Of a stretch of DNA of 64,000 bases, positions 22,251 to 34,094 are shown in pieces (position 1 is the stretch's first letter; every line of letters begins with the position of its first letter). Under the pieces are notes generated by a model. The model was not told where the DNA came from, ran no database searches, and was given only the letters and a program-made list of their open reading frames with translations. The DNA is taken from NCBI GenBank assembly GCA_020205615.1, contig CM035161.1, positions 2,429,828 through 2,493,827 of the forward strand. The letters are read 5' to 3'. This stretch comes from Panax quinquefolius. Lineage: Eukaryota > Streptophyta > Magnoliopsida > Apiales > Araliaceae. The position numbers and the translations under genes are program-made.

Positions 22251-23527
22251 GTATTTGACTTCTCCACAAAAAGAGTTGAACAAAATTTCTTGTGCTCTCA
22301 ACCTTTTCCACCCCACCAAGCTCAACTTATCAAGTTCTACATCTGGTGGTTCTTCAGGAAGAATGGCATTAATCCCAAAATCCTCTTCCAAGTCCTTCAC
22401 ATCAGAACCAAATCGCGACAAATCACTGTCATTCAAAAATGCAGGATCAACCACTTTCTGGATCCTGACACAACGCAACGCTGTAAATTAATTAACTTCT
22501 CAGAGGAAGCACCATTAATTCACCTTAGAGATCAGATCAATTCTAGGTGTGTCATATGCCTGGCGAAACATAGCACATTGTAGTTAATTTCATAAAAATT
22601 CCTCAGAATCAAGACATAACAGAACTCAGATCCTTCGATCATAAAAATAAATAATTAAAGCAGTAAGCACTTGCAAAAGAAAAGATAAGTCAAAAACTAG
22701 TTTTTTGATTTTAATAGCAGATAGTAAATATTCTGTTTGCTTTTCAACTTCTTATCTTATAGATAATGAAAAACTATTGACCCCAAGTCATGCTGGATAA
22801 AGTCAGTGGCACAAATGGCAATGAATTGTGTTGCATTCCGAGTTTGGAAACTTTCAAGCTGATGCAGGACGAGAAGCTAGACTTGGTTGAACGGTAAGAG
22901 GCTTTTTTAAGAACAATATAGTACATCCCATAAATGCAAAAATCATCATAATTAGCATATAAGTGAGCATGCATTTGTTGATCAGTATTGAGTGTCACTC
23001 CATAGAATCAATATAACTATTTTAATTTCTAATTTTTTTTAAATAAACTCTATATTTCCCTTTTTTCTTTTGATCAGTTCAGAAATTAATAGTCAACCAA
23101 CCTTCACATCATTCTGTGGCTGATCAAGTTTTGCCTTGGGGTTTTGATAGTGCACGGAGCCACCTCCAGTGTTCTTGATCTCTCTCAAATGAGCCAAATA
23201 ATTATATATATCCATCATCTGGAAACCCTAGCTCCAGTATTTCCCTCCTTACATGATCTGGGAATGATGGTGCCCCTCTAGACAGCCAAGATGGCTGGTT
23301 GGAGACTCCACCTCCAACTTCATCTTCGTCATCGTAATCATCAGTACCGTCGATCGTCTGAAACAGTATCATTGAAGCTGTCAATAGAGTAGGGATTGTC
23401 ATCAACTCTTATAAAGACTCTGTCACAGGATGGTCCATCATTGTTATTAGGATCGATCAGAGGTGTCTCGAGCTATCAACTGGAAAGTTGCCGACTTTTT
23501 CTTGTCAATAAATTTCTTCTTACCCAC

Positions 23528-24134
23528 TAGATCAAGTGATAAACCTCTCTATTATAAACACAAAACAAAAAAGAAAATTTGAAATAAATAAATATCTACC
23601 AAGAATAATGACAGCACTGCCAACTTGGGGCCAAACTTACCTACCCAATAAAACATAACAAGAATACTACCTCCGTCCTGAAACGAGAATACTACCCTTT
23701 TGTTGACTTTTCCCCCGAATACAAAAGTTTCCATTTAACAAACTTGCATGTAATCTTTTCTTTAAATTTAACTCTTTCAAGTTTAATATTGAGAAAAAAA
23801 TCATCCACAAAATATGTCCAACTTTGTCCATGCAAGCCTGAATAATAATAATAAAAAAAAAGAATCCAGATTGAGGGAATACTAATAAGTAATACACTGT
23901 ATGTAAAAGTAACAAGTTATAATGGGAATACAAAATAAAAATCCGCTTTTCTGGGTACAGCAGCCTAACCTAAGTTACAAATTCTGTGCCCGAACTCAGA
24001 AATTAGAAATCATATGCTGTTAGTTATTAGTAGCTAGCAATAAAAAAAAAAAATTCAGCAATAGATAAAAATTACATCACAGATGAAAAAATATATCCAG
24101 ACAGAGGAGGGAGAAATCTAATAGAAAGTTGGTA
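23528..24134. other. Gene-free interval
   Basis: No gene is supported. At 23665-23720 the sequence TACTACCTCCGTCCTGAAAC resembles one end of a Stowaway-like MITE, but no matching right end was found. The rest is AT-rich. Confidence 0.35.
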
Positions 24135-24417
24135 CTCCCTTCGTTCCTTAATATAAGTTGTTTTAGAGAAATATTTTTGTTCTTAAATATAAGTCGTTTG
24201 AGAATTTCAAGTAAGCATTAATTGCTTAGTTTCCAATATTACCCCAAGTAATAAATATAACTTTGGTTTTCACCATTTATTTTTCTTGCAATAAATAACA
24301 CTTTCTTTTTCAATCTGAGAGTAATATGTACAATTGATAGTATATTTAATATTTTACAATTATTTTCTTAATCTTTGTGCGTAACTACTAAAGCCTATAT
24401 TAATTAAAGCGGAGGAG
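24135..24417. mobile_element. Stowaway-like MITE
   Basis: Begins CTCCCTTCGTTCCTTAATAT and ends AATTAAAGCGGAGGAG. The outer bases form an inverted CTCC(C/T).CCG-type end, flanked by TA on both sides (24133-24134, 24418-24419). At 283 bp and non-coding it fits the Tc1/mariner-linked Stowaway group. Confidence 0.72.
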
Positions 24418-25187
24418 TAGTTGAAAAGAGTCGGTTGTTGAAATTAGAATTTGCCTTCAATTTTTCCAACGCCAACGCCGCAATGATTCATTGAGCGCTA
24501 GCTTAGAATAGAAGTATAGAACCCTCCCGACGGGTAACAATTGTGTTTAATTATTTCATAACACTCCTAGGTATTTGTCAATGTTTTCATTCTGAGCCAC
24601 CCAACCAACATTATTATGAGATAAAGCATTCTCAAATTTTCAATATTACTGAAATCATATTGATCAAGAAAAATAAAATAAAATGCTAATCATATACGTA
24701 ATAGTATGTGCACATTGAATCATCATATCATGATTCAAAGTGTTTTGTGAGTATTATTTAAATAAATTTAAAAAGTTCATAACAAATTTAATTTCTTGAA
24801 TTTGGGTCTCATTAATCTTGAGATGATATTTCATATTGTTGTTTCTCACATAATTCAAGCTCATAAATTTTGAAGTAATATCTAGAGATGATATTTCATA
24901 CTGTTATCTTACTTTATCTACTACTAGTATTAAGATAAACGAGTCAAAGTTGTTCAAACCTTTTTTTTTATTATATATGCTCGTTAATATTTGAGCTTGA
25001 TTAGTTCTAACTTGGCGAAGTAAATTCTTAAAAAGCTACTTGAGTTCCAATTTGATCAAAACCTACTAAAAATTCATTAAAAGTCGCGCGAGTATGTTTT
25101 AGTACGGTTTGGTAGAATTTTCCTCTAGTTTCAGGTAGGGTGAAAATGACCGTACAAAGTTTCCATTTGTGAATCATGAAAAATGAT

Positions 25188-25223
25188 GGGATTGGGATTG
25201 GGATTGGGATTGGGATTGGGATT
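25188..25223. repeat. (GGGATT)6 microsatellite
   Basis: Six perfect tandem copies. Runs of GGG spaced by three bases on the plus strand could fold as a G-quadruplex. It lies about 0.5 kb downstream of the BBX21 stop codon. The unit is not the plant telomere repeat. Confidence 0.9.
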
Positions 25224-25748
25224 GTCACATTTGGGAAGGCAATTTCCTGAATTGGACAATACAAAACAAAACCCATCCCAATTTGTCAATCTGCACTCCT
25301 TACTTGACCTCTTATCACCTCCATCCTTTCTGCAGTGTCACAGTCCCACCAAACATACTCAATTCTAATTACCAAAAGACTTGTGCTTTTTCTATCTGTC
25401 ATTTCTTTTCCTTCAAATCCCATTCTGTTGGATATCTTGAATGCACTTTCACTTGTGATTGCACTAGCTTAAATTTGGGAATCATTGTTCTCACATTTCA
25501 TGGTATTGAACATAAAGAGAGATATTTACAGAAACAAAAGATGGCTTGCAGCTTGGAAGTAAACGGAACAAAACAGATAAGCTGATGAAAACTAAAACCC
25601 CATTTGAACTGGAGAGCAAAGACAGGTGAAGAAAAAAGTACTCCTATAAACTACGCAAAATTGAAAGGAAAAAAAAACCTAAATGAAAGAAAAAGTAAGC
25701 AAGAGAAATACAAAACCAGACCATCAAGTTTAATGATGATTGATACTA

Positions 25749-26937
25749 CTACCAAAAAGTTCTGGTTCTCTTGGAGGCAACAGAGGGAGGGCTGATCTGG
25801 GGTACAGTGAAGACTCCATCATCTGTCCATTTTCTGCTAGATTTGATACTTGTAGTAGCTTCCTTTGGGTCCTTGAAACAAATTTGCCCACCAAAGGCCA
25901 TGTTTGAAGAAGGGTATGATTGTTGAGGTGGGTGCATTGGGGGTGGAGCTTGAGGGACCCAAATCCCCATATTTTCAGAGGAGAAAGAATTCAAATTTCC
26001 CTCTAGATCATCATCCCAGAAGGGAAACCCATCATTCTCACCGGTCTACAGCCCATCAACAAAAACAAAACAAACTCGGATCAAACCAAGAACCCATTTT
26101 TATTCTTCATAAAAATTAGTGATCAACATCAAGAAAATGCTAAAAGAAGATGAGAGCAAAGACAAACCTTACAGAATCCACTAGAGGCTGAAGTGGAATC
26201 AAGAAAGTCTTCAACATGCCAGCCTGGTAACATCTCCATCAGGTACTCTGATATGCTACTTGCGGATCCATTACTACCTTCAGTCATGATCATTTGAGGA
26301 TTAGTATTCTTACCACCCTTTTCACCATTTATTAACTTTGCAGCCTTTGGGATGGAAGGTGGATTACTAACTTGGGTCGGAACAGTAATTGGTTTGATGA
26401 TTGAATTTTTCTGAGAATTGTTAAAATTAGGAATAACATCACAACCATTATTAGTGACAGTGGCCGCAGGGGATGATGATGAATATACGGCAGAAGTTGC
26501 AGAAAGCTTAACCCCGGTTAGTAGAAACCTGTTATGATTCTTGGTGTGTTCATTGGCTTTGTGAATTGGAATATCACAGTCTTTACAAAGCATTGCTCTG
26601 TCCTGTTGACAAAACAAAAGGGCCCTTTTCTCCTACACAAACACGGAGTCAATTTTAGCGACACAAATCAAGATAGTATTTAATTAGTCAAAAACAAGAT
26701 TTAGTTTTTCTTTATACTCCCTGTGTTTGATATGGGAATACTATTATGTACCTGGCAGATGTCACAGAGGGGAAACTGTTTAGAAGAAGGTCGAAAGAGA
26801 GAGAAACGTTGGTGTTTGCCGGCGAGTTTATTGGCGTGGTGGACGCGGTGGTCACAGGCAGCGCAAATGGCGGCCTCGTCGGCCGAACAAAAGAATGACG
26901 CTTCGTCTTTATTACAAACGTCGCACTGGATCTTCAT
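25749..26937 (-). CDS. BBX21: BBX21-type double B-box zinc-finger regulator
   Basis: Three exons on the minus strand: 26937-26752, 26632-26168 and 26045-25749, all phase 0, with introns starting GTACAT and GTTTGT and ending GTAG. They encode 315 residues. B-box 1 has C5, C8, C17, D20, C25, C28, H33, H42. B-box 2 has C58, C61, C70, D73, C78, C81, H86, H95. Then come LLTGVKLSATSAVY, a Ser/Asn-rich middle, SISEYLMEMLPGWHVEDFLD, GIWVPQ, and a C-terminus with FTVPQISPP and a final FW. No CCT domain is present. The order and motifs match Arabidopsis BBX21/STH2 (331 residues), a nuclear light-signalling activator that works with HY5 and is targeted by COP1; BBX20 is a less likely alternative. No break was found. 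The role is known for the family and inferred here. Confidence 0.93.
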
Positions 26938-27300
26938 TTGATTGTGAAGCAGAGGAGAAGGAGAAGAATAAGGATAGACAAGTTATGGCTTATGAAATGG
27001 GAAAGAGATTTAGAGAGAGAAAAGGGGGCGTTGAAAGAGTAAGGAGAGATATTTGTGCTTTTTTACTGCTGCTGCTGCTATAAGCCTTTAATAATTAATT
27101 AGAAAAGATGAAGTAATAAGATACGGTTAAAAATATGAACAGTGAAAGTGTAAACAGAGTCAGACTGGAATGAATCTAGAGACATTATTGTGTGCGCGTA
27201 GTATGGGTTTGGGCACGTTAGTGAGTGCGACATGGGCCCGGTGCTTCTTCCGGGTTTCCCAATCATAAGTACGTGTATTATGCTGCATCTAAGGGATATT
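26938..27300 (-). promoter_or_regulatory. BBX21 upstream region
   Basis: Just upstream of the start codon the minus strand is CT-rich, as in a plant 5' leader. Further up are a (CAG)n-like run near 27068, a TGGGCCC element at 27233-27240 (site II-like) and an ACGT-core site TACGTGT at 27270-27276, the class bound by bZIP factors such as HY5. A clear TATA box was not assigned. Motif presence is seen; function is inferred. Confidence 0.4.
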
Positions 27301-27309
27301 GTCATTACT

Positions 27310-27650
27310 ACTTCTCCCGTCCATGACAAGAGTTACATTATAGGAAATCACTACTAATTGTTCGTTTATGAAAATACGACGTAATAAAAAAAAATTCAAT
27401 AATATAAAAATTAGAATAAATTTGAACTGTTCTTATATTTTTTTGTCCAAATTAATTAGACTAAATTTTATTTTTTTTGTTCAAATTTAAATTGAATTCT
27501 ATCTTGTTATTATAGATTTATTTTAAAACAAAATTTTCAATTTACAGACCAACTTTCACTTTGAGATGAGGACAAAATAAAATGAAACCTGTAGTATTAT
27601 TATTTTAAGGGATCTAAATTACTAGCTAATAATTTTAGGACGGGGAAGAG
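27310..27650. mobile_element. Possible Stowaway-like MITE upstream of BBX21
   Basis: CTTCTCCCGTCC near 27311 pairs with GGACGGGGAAGAG near 27638-27650. The interior is AT-rich and non-coding, with CATGACAAGAGTTACATTAT and matching A-rich tracts. A clean TA flank is present only on the left. Confidence 0.5.
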
Positions 27651-27790
27651 GCGCCCATCCCGGGAGGAATTTAGCTATACCCCAATGTAAGTCATCAATT
27701 ATGACAGCCGACTCGTACAGTGGAGTTGACACTAATACATGTGCGACTGAAGACTGTATGAGCCATCACCATTGTACACGTTGTAGGAAA

Positions 27791-27903
27791 TTATTTTTTA
27801 GTAAGTTGGTTAATTGGCCAATGGAATACTAACACACATATAATCTAATCTCACCTGCTTGTCAGTATTCTATTGGTTAATTGACCAACTTACTCCAAAA
27901 TAA
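27791..27903. repeat. 113-bp hairpin (inverted repeat)
   Basis: The arms at 27791-27833 and 27861-27903 are complementary at most positions (GTAAGTTGGTTAATTGGCCA on one side, TTAATTGACCAACTTAC on the other), with a 27-base loop. It could be a tiny foldback MITE or a microRNA-like precursor. There is no coding content. Confidence 0.75.
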
Positions 27904-28520
27904 ACTGCATACTAACAACTTCCTTTTTTTACTATAGCAAAAGGGAAAAATAGTTCAGGAATTATTTTTATAATCACTCAAATAATTAATATCTATAAAT
28001 GCATCTTGTGGTATGTGACGTGTACTATTTTCTTTCAACAATTTTATTTTATAAGATGTTGATGAAGGAATGTATAATTATAAACTCCATTAACGTTGGA
28101 GAAAATAGGATGTTTGAAATTAAAAGAAAAAAACAAAACTATAATTGAAAATTAAAAAAATGAAGTAGTATTTGTTTTGGCACGTGTCGAGTGAATAGGC
28201 GATTTAGTTGTATCCGAATTCAGTTGGAACTTCAGATGAAGCTTTTTCATGAGATGATAGTTTTGAAAATCTTTTACTATTATATACTATATACTCCACT
28301 AACAAATGTTTAAATTTTCTAAAGCCTAAAGGTATATATTAATTCATTCAGTCGGATTGAATTAATGTTTGAAGTTTAAACTATGCTCCATTAACACTAG
28401 ATGGGTCATGCTCACTCAGTTCCCATTATTTTATAATTAAACAAATTTTCCCATTTAATTTTGGTGGACCAAAGCACTAGCCTTTACAGGTATGGTTTCT
28501 GGATTTTCGTATAAAGAGAA

Positions 28521-28732
28521 ATTCTCTTATCTAGCCTTCATTCTTAAATAACATTCTTTTAAAAAAAATTACGTTTTGGGTTTTTTTAAAAAAAGCAAAG
28601 TGGGAAGTAAAGTGGGTGGTATTTTTACAAATAAAAGAAAAAAAGTGGGACCACTCTCTTTTAAAAATCTTCAAAACGACATAGTTTTAATAAAGAAGTG
28701 TTATTTAAGGAGAAATGTTAGATAAAGGGAAT
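28521..28732. mobile_element. MITE with ~35-bp inverted ends
   Basis: The left end (ATTCTCTTATCTAGCCTTCA, then TTCTTAAATAACATTCTT) pairs with the right end (AAGAAGTGTTATTTAAGG, then AGAAATGTTAGATAAAGG). The internal block AAAACGACATAGTTTTAATA recurs reversed near 32350, so the family has at least two members here. Confidence 0.65.
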
Positions 28733-29305
28733 GCTCTTGATCCTTGTTCAATATATATATATTAATTAAATGAATGCTTTCCTAAATGCATGCCATTCCC
28801 AAAAAATATGCCACCATTCTTCAAGAAAGATTCACAACTTGGCATCTGCTTTAATTTCTACAGCCTACCCAATCTCTACCTTGCTTAGGCTAAGACTCAC
28901 TTGTGTTGATTAAGATTTGTTAATTAAGCATAGGAGTCTGGCTTAGTTATTTCAAATCCCTTCTTCTTATCATATATGAATCTATCTGAGCCTTTAATAT
29001 TTTTATTTTATTTTTTATAGATTGTGTACCCATAAAATTAAACCCCAGACCCCAAGGTCCCTGTAAGCTAGGGTGAACCCATAAATTTAGAAAGTCAAAA
29101 TTAGAAAAAGGTAGAGAAGACATGGGTAACTGCATTTTGTGGTCCTGTTAGTATAGTAGTCTTAAAATCTTAATTATTTTGGTTGGGGCATCAAAAACAA
29201 GAATAAAAATAGCCAGTCTTTCACTCTTATTGAAAGGAAGAAAAGGACAAGAAGTAGTAGTACCATAAATCTAATACTAGTATAATTCTCTATGTACGTG
29301 TGTTT

Positions 29306-29364
<59 letters not shown>
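29306..29364. repeat. (TG)n(TA)n compound microsatellite
   Basis: About eight TG units run directly into about 21 AT units. Open frames through it are artefacts. Confidence 0.92.
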
Positions 29365-29366
<2 letters not shown>

Positions 29367-30668
29367 TTCAATAAAAGAGGTCCCTCTCAGCAACTAGCTA
29401 GGGAACATGGGGCGCTAGCTTTTAAAAATTGAAGTGCTCCTAATTGTTTAATTATAGGAACGATCGCGTAGGCATATTAACAGTGACACTGAGGTTTTCT
29501 TTTATCTCGAGTAGTTTTGGCTATGCATGGTGGCCTGGTGGGGGTTGGGGGTGGGTTTCTCATATAAATGTTCATCTCTCTTGAACAAGAAAACTTGGGT
29601 GTATGCTAGCCTAAGCACAAGTTGCGCACTCCTCCCATAAAAATTTAACCTTATAAAGGGTGCACATATTATGGGCAGATAAACGGACACGTGGTGTGTA
29701 ACTTTCATCAAAATATCTCTATTTAATTTAGTAGAAAGTGCAATTATCATCTAAAATCTCTATTACTATAAGAGTTGCGTTAGCTTCCGGAATGGAATAA
29801 TATTCTGGTGACAAAACAACGGTTATAATTAAAACATGAATATAGAATAATATGGTTGGTTATTATCATTAAATGTAAATTATCAATTAATTACAATTTA
29901 TCACATTCTTTAATTTGTAAGTTATTTTTTGTAACAATACTCATGCTTTTGATATGTGAATAATTCCAATTTTTTATTTTTTTACAACTTACTGGTATAA
30001 ATTCAAAAGAGAAAAGACTTGATTTATTTGCAAAATGCAATTTAAACCTCAACTTCTTTCAAGCAGAAAACTGAATTTTGAAGTAAAGTAAATAGATTGA
30101 TCAATTTTGTCTTTAAATTTGCCGAGTTGACTAAGATAGCGGAAGGGTTAAAATGTAACTTCAAGTATTATGAAAAATATATACGTCTTAAAATGAGAAA
30201 AAAATTCTAGTTCATGGCTTAAATTTATTTAAAAAGTTAAATTGACTTAGTTAAGTCGTGTACTTTAGGGTTCAAATAGGGTTTTTTTGATGATTCTTGG
30301 CCCAGCGATGATCATTGTCTTATAATTTCCATGCAGTTAAGGGTTCAATTCTTTCAATTGTTGGGTGTGTGAGTGTTTTGTGTTGGTGCGGAAAAAAAAA
30401 TAAGGTTTTTAAATTTACAAAAGTATTAGGGTTTCTTTGCATTAAAGTCAAAACTATAATAAAATAATAATAATATTTTTTTAATTAATAGAGAAGAGGA
30501 CCAAAACATGACATTGATCAAAGACTTTACTAGATAAAGATAGTTTTCTACTGATCCGTTTGATCTTCGGATGAAGGGTCGCAATGTATTATAAAATTAA
30601 TTAAATTTTTTTTATAATATTTGTTATGTATCAATCTCTCTATATATATAAGAAGCGCATAAGTAATC

Positions 30669-30715
30669 ATTATCCAGTTATCCATCCACATAATATAAAT
30701 GGATAACTGGATAAT
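30669..30715. repeat. Perfect 17-bp inverted repeat, 13-base loop
   Basis: ATTATCCAGTTATCCAT at 30669-30685 is the exact reverse complement of 30699-30715. It forms a compact hairpin in otherwise AT-rich, non-coding DNA. Confidence 0.9.
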
Positions 30716-32299
30716 AAGCGCCTAGTCTCTATCTAGTTAATAAACAATTATATTAATCAGAATATAAAATTGATGAATCTAATAAATATCATTAATTAAG
30801 AAATAAAGGTGGTGGGGTTGAACGTGAAGCTAGAACCATCTATATCTTACACACAAAAAAGAAGACAATAAAATACCACTTTTTGTATACAATGATTAAT
30901 TTGCATGATGTTATTCTCTTTAATTTTATAGAATCTCAGTACTCCTTTGCATTGCAACATAACATAATTAAGATACTAAGATCGTGGTGTGTGAACTCAA
31001 GGAGCGAAGGAGGTGCGGATCCAGAATTTTTTTTCAATAAATGCGAATTCTAATTAATTTTTTTAAAAATTAATTAAAGAAAAATTAAAATAATTATAAT
31101 ATTAATTAATCATAATAATGTTTATAAATTATAAAAAATATTCATAATCTAAATTAAAAAATAAATTTTAAATAAAAAATATTTAGACACAATTAATAAA
31201 CTAACTTCAATTATTTGTCATAATTCAATTGGAATAATTTTCCACATTCTCAAAGCCTCAAATCAAATATGTTTTCTATATTCAAACAAAATCGTAACAA
31301 CTAGAAATGAGGGGCTAATAATGGCTCATAATTACTTTCCATTTTTCATTTCCAATTATAAAATAGGCAAAATCATTGTAAGTTCTCACAATAAATGACA
31401 GAAACTACTTAATTAAAATAATTCTATTTTTAATTGAAGATCAAACAACCCAAACATACAATAACCACAGTCAACCAAATCAATAACAAAAAAAAATTGA
31501 AACTTGAATCAAACAATCTCTCACAGTTCACATGCTGATGAACATTCAAAACCAAAAACTGTACAAAAAGTATTTCTAAGATTTCACCAACTAAGAAAAC
31601 TTTTGTATTTGTATTCAGAATTGATTTATAAATTTTTTTTGTTATCTCCAAATTTAACTCTTTCATTAATCTGCTCCCTTAAATTTTTTAATTTATATAT
31701 CTGTCCTACCCACCTATAAAAAAAAATTAATCAAAAACATACTGCCCCTTATATGCATCCGCTCCGGGCGAATATTTTGCCCATAGCTGCTGCTGGATTT
31801 CATTTGAATTTTTATTCATTTGGACTGCATTATTGGCCCTGTGCTAACGAGAAAAAGGAGGAACTCGAAGAACTAGCTCTATTATCTCGCCGAAGAGCCT
31901 AACCATACAGTTTAGAGCCTGATTAAGAAAGTTTTCATCGGGAAATAATATTTTTTGTTCATAAACAAAATGATTGTTAGGTTGTATGTCATAATTAATT
32001 TACTGGACCAACTGTAGCTTAATATATATTTAGAGAGACGCAAGAATTTATGGGTAAACATATTTCTAACAAATTAAAATTAAATGATAACTTACTTAAG
32101 TAGATTAATGGAGTACTATCGTATTATCACTACTAAATTTTTAACAAATGTTTGAGATATGATTGAAAATATTATTTTATTAAGAATTGTCATTTTAAAA
32201 ATATATTTTAATTTTAAAATGGAGAGAATATAAATGTATATATGTATCATAAATACAATATACTAACACAGATCCGTCCTTGCACACACACATATATAC

Positions 32300-32420
32300 A
32301 GAACGAATCTTAAACATACTTTTTAAATAATATACCTCTCTTAAATAGCATACTTTTATTAAAACTACGTCGTTCTGAAGATTGTCACATTATTTATTTT
32401 GAAAGGTTATTTTGATAATG
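32300..32420. mobile_element. Fragment of the 28521-28732 MITE family
   Basis: CTTAAATAGCATACTTTTAT, then TAAAACTACGTCGTTCTGAAG, matches the reversed right half of the 28521-28732 element. The other end was not found. Confidence 0.5.
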
Positions 32421-32796
32421 TAAAATATTTCATTTTTCCATTATCCTTCCAAATCTTCCCACTTTTGAGGGGAAAGTTTTGAGCCAAGAATAAAATTAAT
32501 TTTATCTCCAAATCCCTTCCTTTCCTCTCTAAAAAATTCATAAATATATATTTGGAGGAATTTTAATTATTTTCCCTCTCTTTCTCTTCCCTTCCCTTCC
32601 CTTCCCCTCAAATAAAAACTTATAAACACAATGTAAGGGGTTCACTAATTTGTCAAGGAGTTCTACTTCTTGATTTCTTAGATTATAGATCCATATTGGG
32701 GTGAGCCTTTAACATTGTTTGAATAAAAATTTAATTATTTAGTCTCAATTGACGGTAAACAGAATCGAAAATACTTTTATCATTCAACTAAAAAAA

Positions 32797-33235
32797 TTTG
32801 GCTTACCATTGGACTGCATGTGGCTTATTCTTCCGGCAATCATCTGTAACCACCCACCCCATGTTCATCTAAAAAATAATAATAAGACTCCAAATGAAAA
32901 ATGGTATATAATAATAAAAGTCTTTAAATAAATTAAATAGACTGGGCCTCTAAGATCGTCTCGTCTGAGGAGAAATTTAGTTATTTAATCTCAGTTAAAG
33001 TTTTGTTATTTAGTCTCGCGTAAACTAACCCGATGATACCATTACTGTTCCAACAGAAAAAATGGCTTACCTTTAGACTGGATGTGGCTTATTCTTCCGA
33101 CAATCATCTGTAACCACCAACGTTGATCTACTAAAAAATAATACGAAAGATGGTATATAATAATATATGTCTTTAAATAAATTAAATAGACTCTCCGAAT
33201 GAAAGAATAAGATGGTATATAATAATATAAGTCTT
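32797..33235. repeat. Tandem duplication of a ~265-bp segment
   Basis: The block starting TTGGCTTACCATTGGACTGC (32797-32940) recurs at 33060-33192, with conserved GTGGCTTATTCTTCCG, CAATCATCTGTAACCAC and TCTTTAAATAAATTAAATAG. A third partial copy of the TGGTATATAATAATATAAGT part follows at 33208-33235. It is non-coding. Confidence 0.75.
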
Positions 33236-33239
33236 TCAA

Positions 33240-34090
33240 TAATTACTTGTGATATTAACCGGTGAAGTCAAAATCGCACCTGAAATCGCTTGTGATTGGT
33301 GTGGTGCGGTGCGGTGCGGTTTTAAAGTATACAGTGCGATTTTAATTGGTGCGGTTTCGATTCTAAAACTAATTAAAACAACAAAAAAAAGTCTAAGCCT
33401 TCAATAAAATTTAACATAAAACTTACATCGAACAATTAACTTAGTGATAGAGTCGGCAATGGGAATTATATCAAGCAAGCTTTAAAACTAAAACATACGT
33501 TATATAAAACAACGGAGACCATATATTCGATAACAAGCAAGAATGTTTATCTAGTTTCCCAAAATTAAAAAGTATATCTTGGAGATAGAATGAAATTTAT
33601 CTCATATATATGAGGAGGACTTATAGAATATAATCCTAACTATACCTAATTTGAAAAATAATCTATTAGACTATTACTATTATAGCATTGACATTAACCA
33701 ATGCATCAAGTGCTCAAGTCCTCGCCTATAAGCCCTCCGATAACGTATCAAACAAATTGAAATTTCAAAACCCAATTGCTTAATTTTTGACTCTATAACC
33801 TCTAACATCTTCTTTCAATTGGTGAAAAAAAATGACAATGCAAGCTGGGGTTTTCTCGAAGCGTATTCAAGTGAAAAGTAACTTTAGAATTTACTAGAGA
33901 AAAAAAAAAAAAAAACACACACACAATGGGGGGGTTTTGGTTTTTTTGTGGGGGTTTTAGCTAGTAACCAAACCTAATCGTAAATTTGGTTATTCAACCC
34001 ACCTAAAACCGCCACATCTGCCGGACAGTTAGTGCGGTTCGTGTAATTTTAGTGTGATTTTTGCCCAATTTGGTTACTTGCTCAGCCCTA
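33240..34090. repeat. GTGCGGTTT-rich degenerate repeat
   Basis: Short motifs GTGCGGT and GTGCGATTT recur at the left (33300-33360) and right (34028-34060) ends of the stretch, which finishes with TTGCTCAGCCCTATTA, a sequence type seen at the ends of plant hAT-like elements. The middle is non-coding with an A-rich run near 33900. I see no transposase. Confidence 0.35.
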
Positions 34091-34094
34091 TTAC

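Larger units (their letters stand above)
19185..23527 (-). pseudogene. LTV1: LTV1 (40S ribosome assembly factor) pseudogene, intron-containing
   Basis: Minus-strand pieces in order match plant LTV1, a factor acting in 40S subunit assembly and export. Exon 1 (23527-23102) reads GKKKFIDKKKSATFQL, then after a frameshift DRVFIRVDDNPYSID, then VRREILELGFPDDGY, then after a 2-base slip in TATATATA NYLAHLREIKNTGGGS and YQNPKAKLDQ. It ends at an AAG/GTTGGT donor. A 12-codon exon (22559-22524, AYDTPRIDLISK) has both splice signals. The next exon (about 22484-22256) has DPAFLNDSDLSRFGSDVKDL and EEDF. It is interrupted by a copia element and resumes at 19318 with a stop and then LLDEQFDL. The start codon is GTG. 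Retained introns show a duplicated, not retro-copied, pseudogene. Confidence 0.88.
28733..32299. other. Gene-free AT-rich interval
   Basis: No coding sequence is supported over about 3.5 kb apart from listed repeats. A stretch at about 31007-31770 starts with GAGGTGCGGATCCAGAA and ends near GCATCCGCTCCGGGCG, which could be eroded inverted ends of a DNA transposon. The open frames at 29502-29750 and 31430-31719 show no domain. Confidence 0.35.

Noticed and set aside
25188..25223. Possible interstitial telomere repeat
   Set aside because: The unit GGGATT is not TTTAGGG or a permutation of it; it is an ordinary hexamer microsatellite.
29174..29371. Minus-strand frame beginning in a Tyr-Ile repeat
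   Set aside because: Translation of the (TG)n(TA)n microsatellite.
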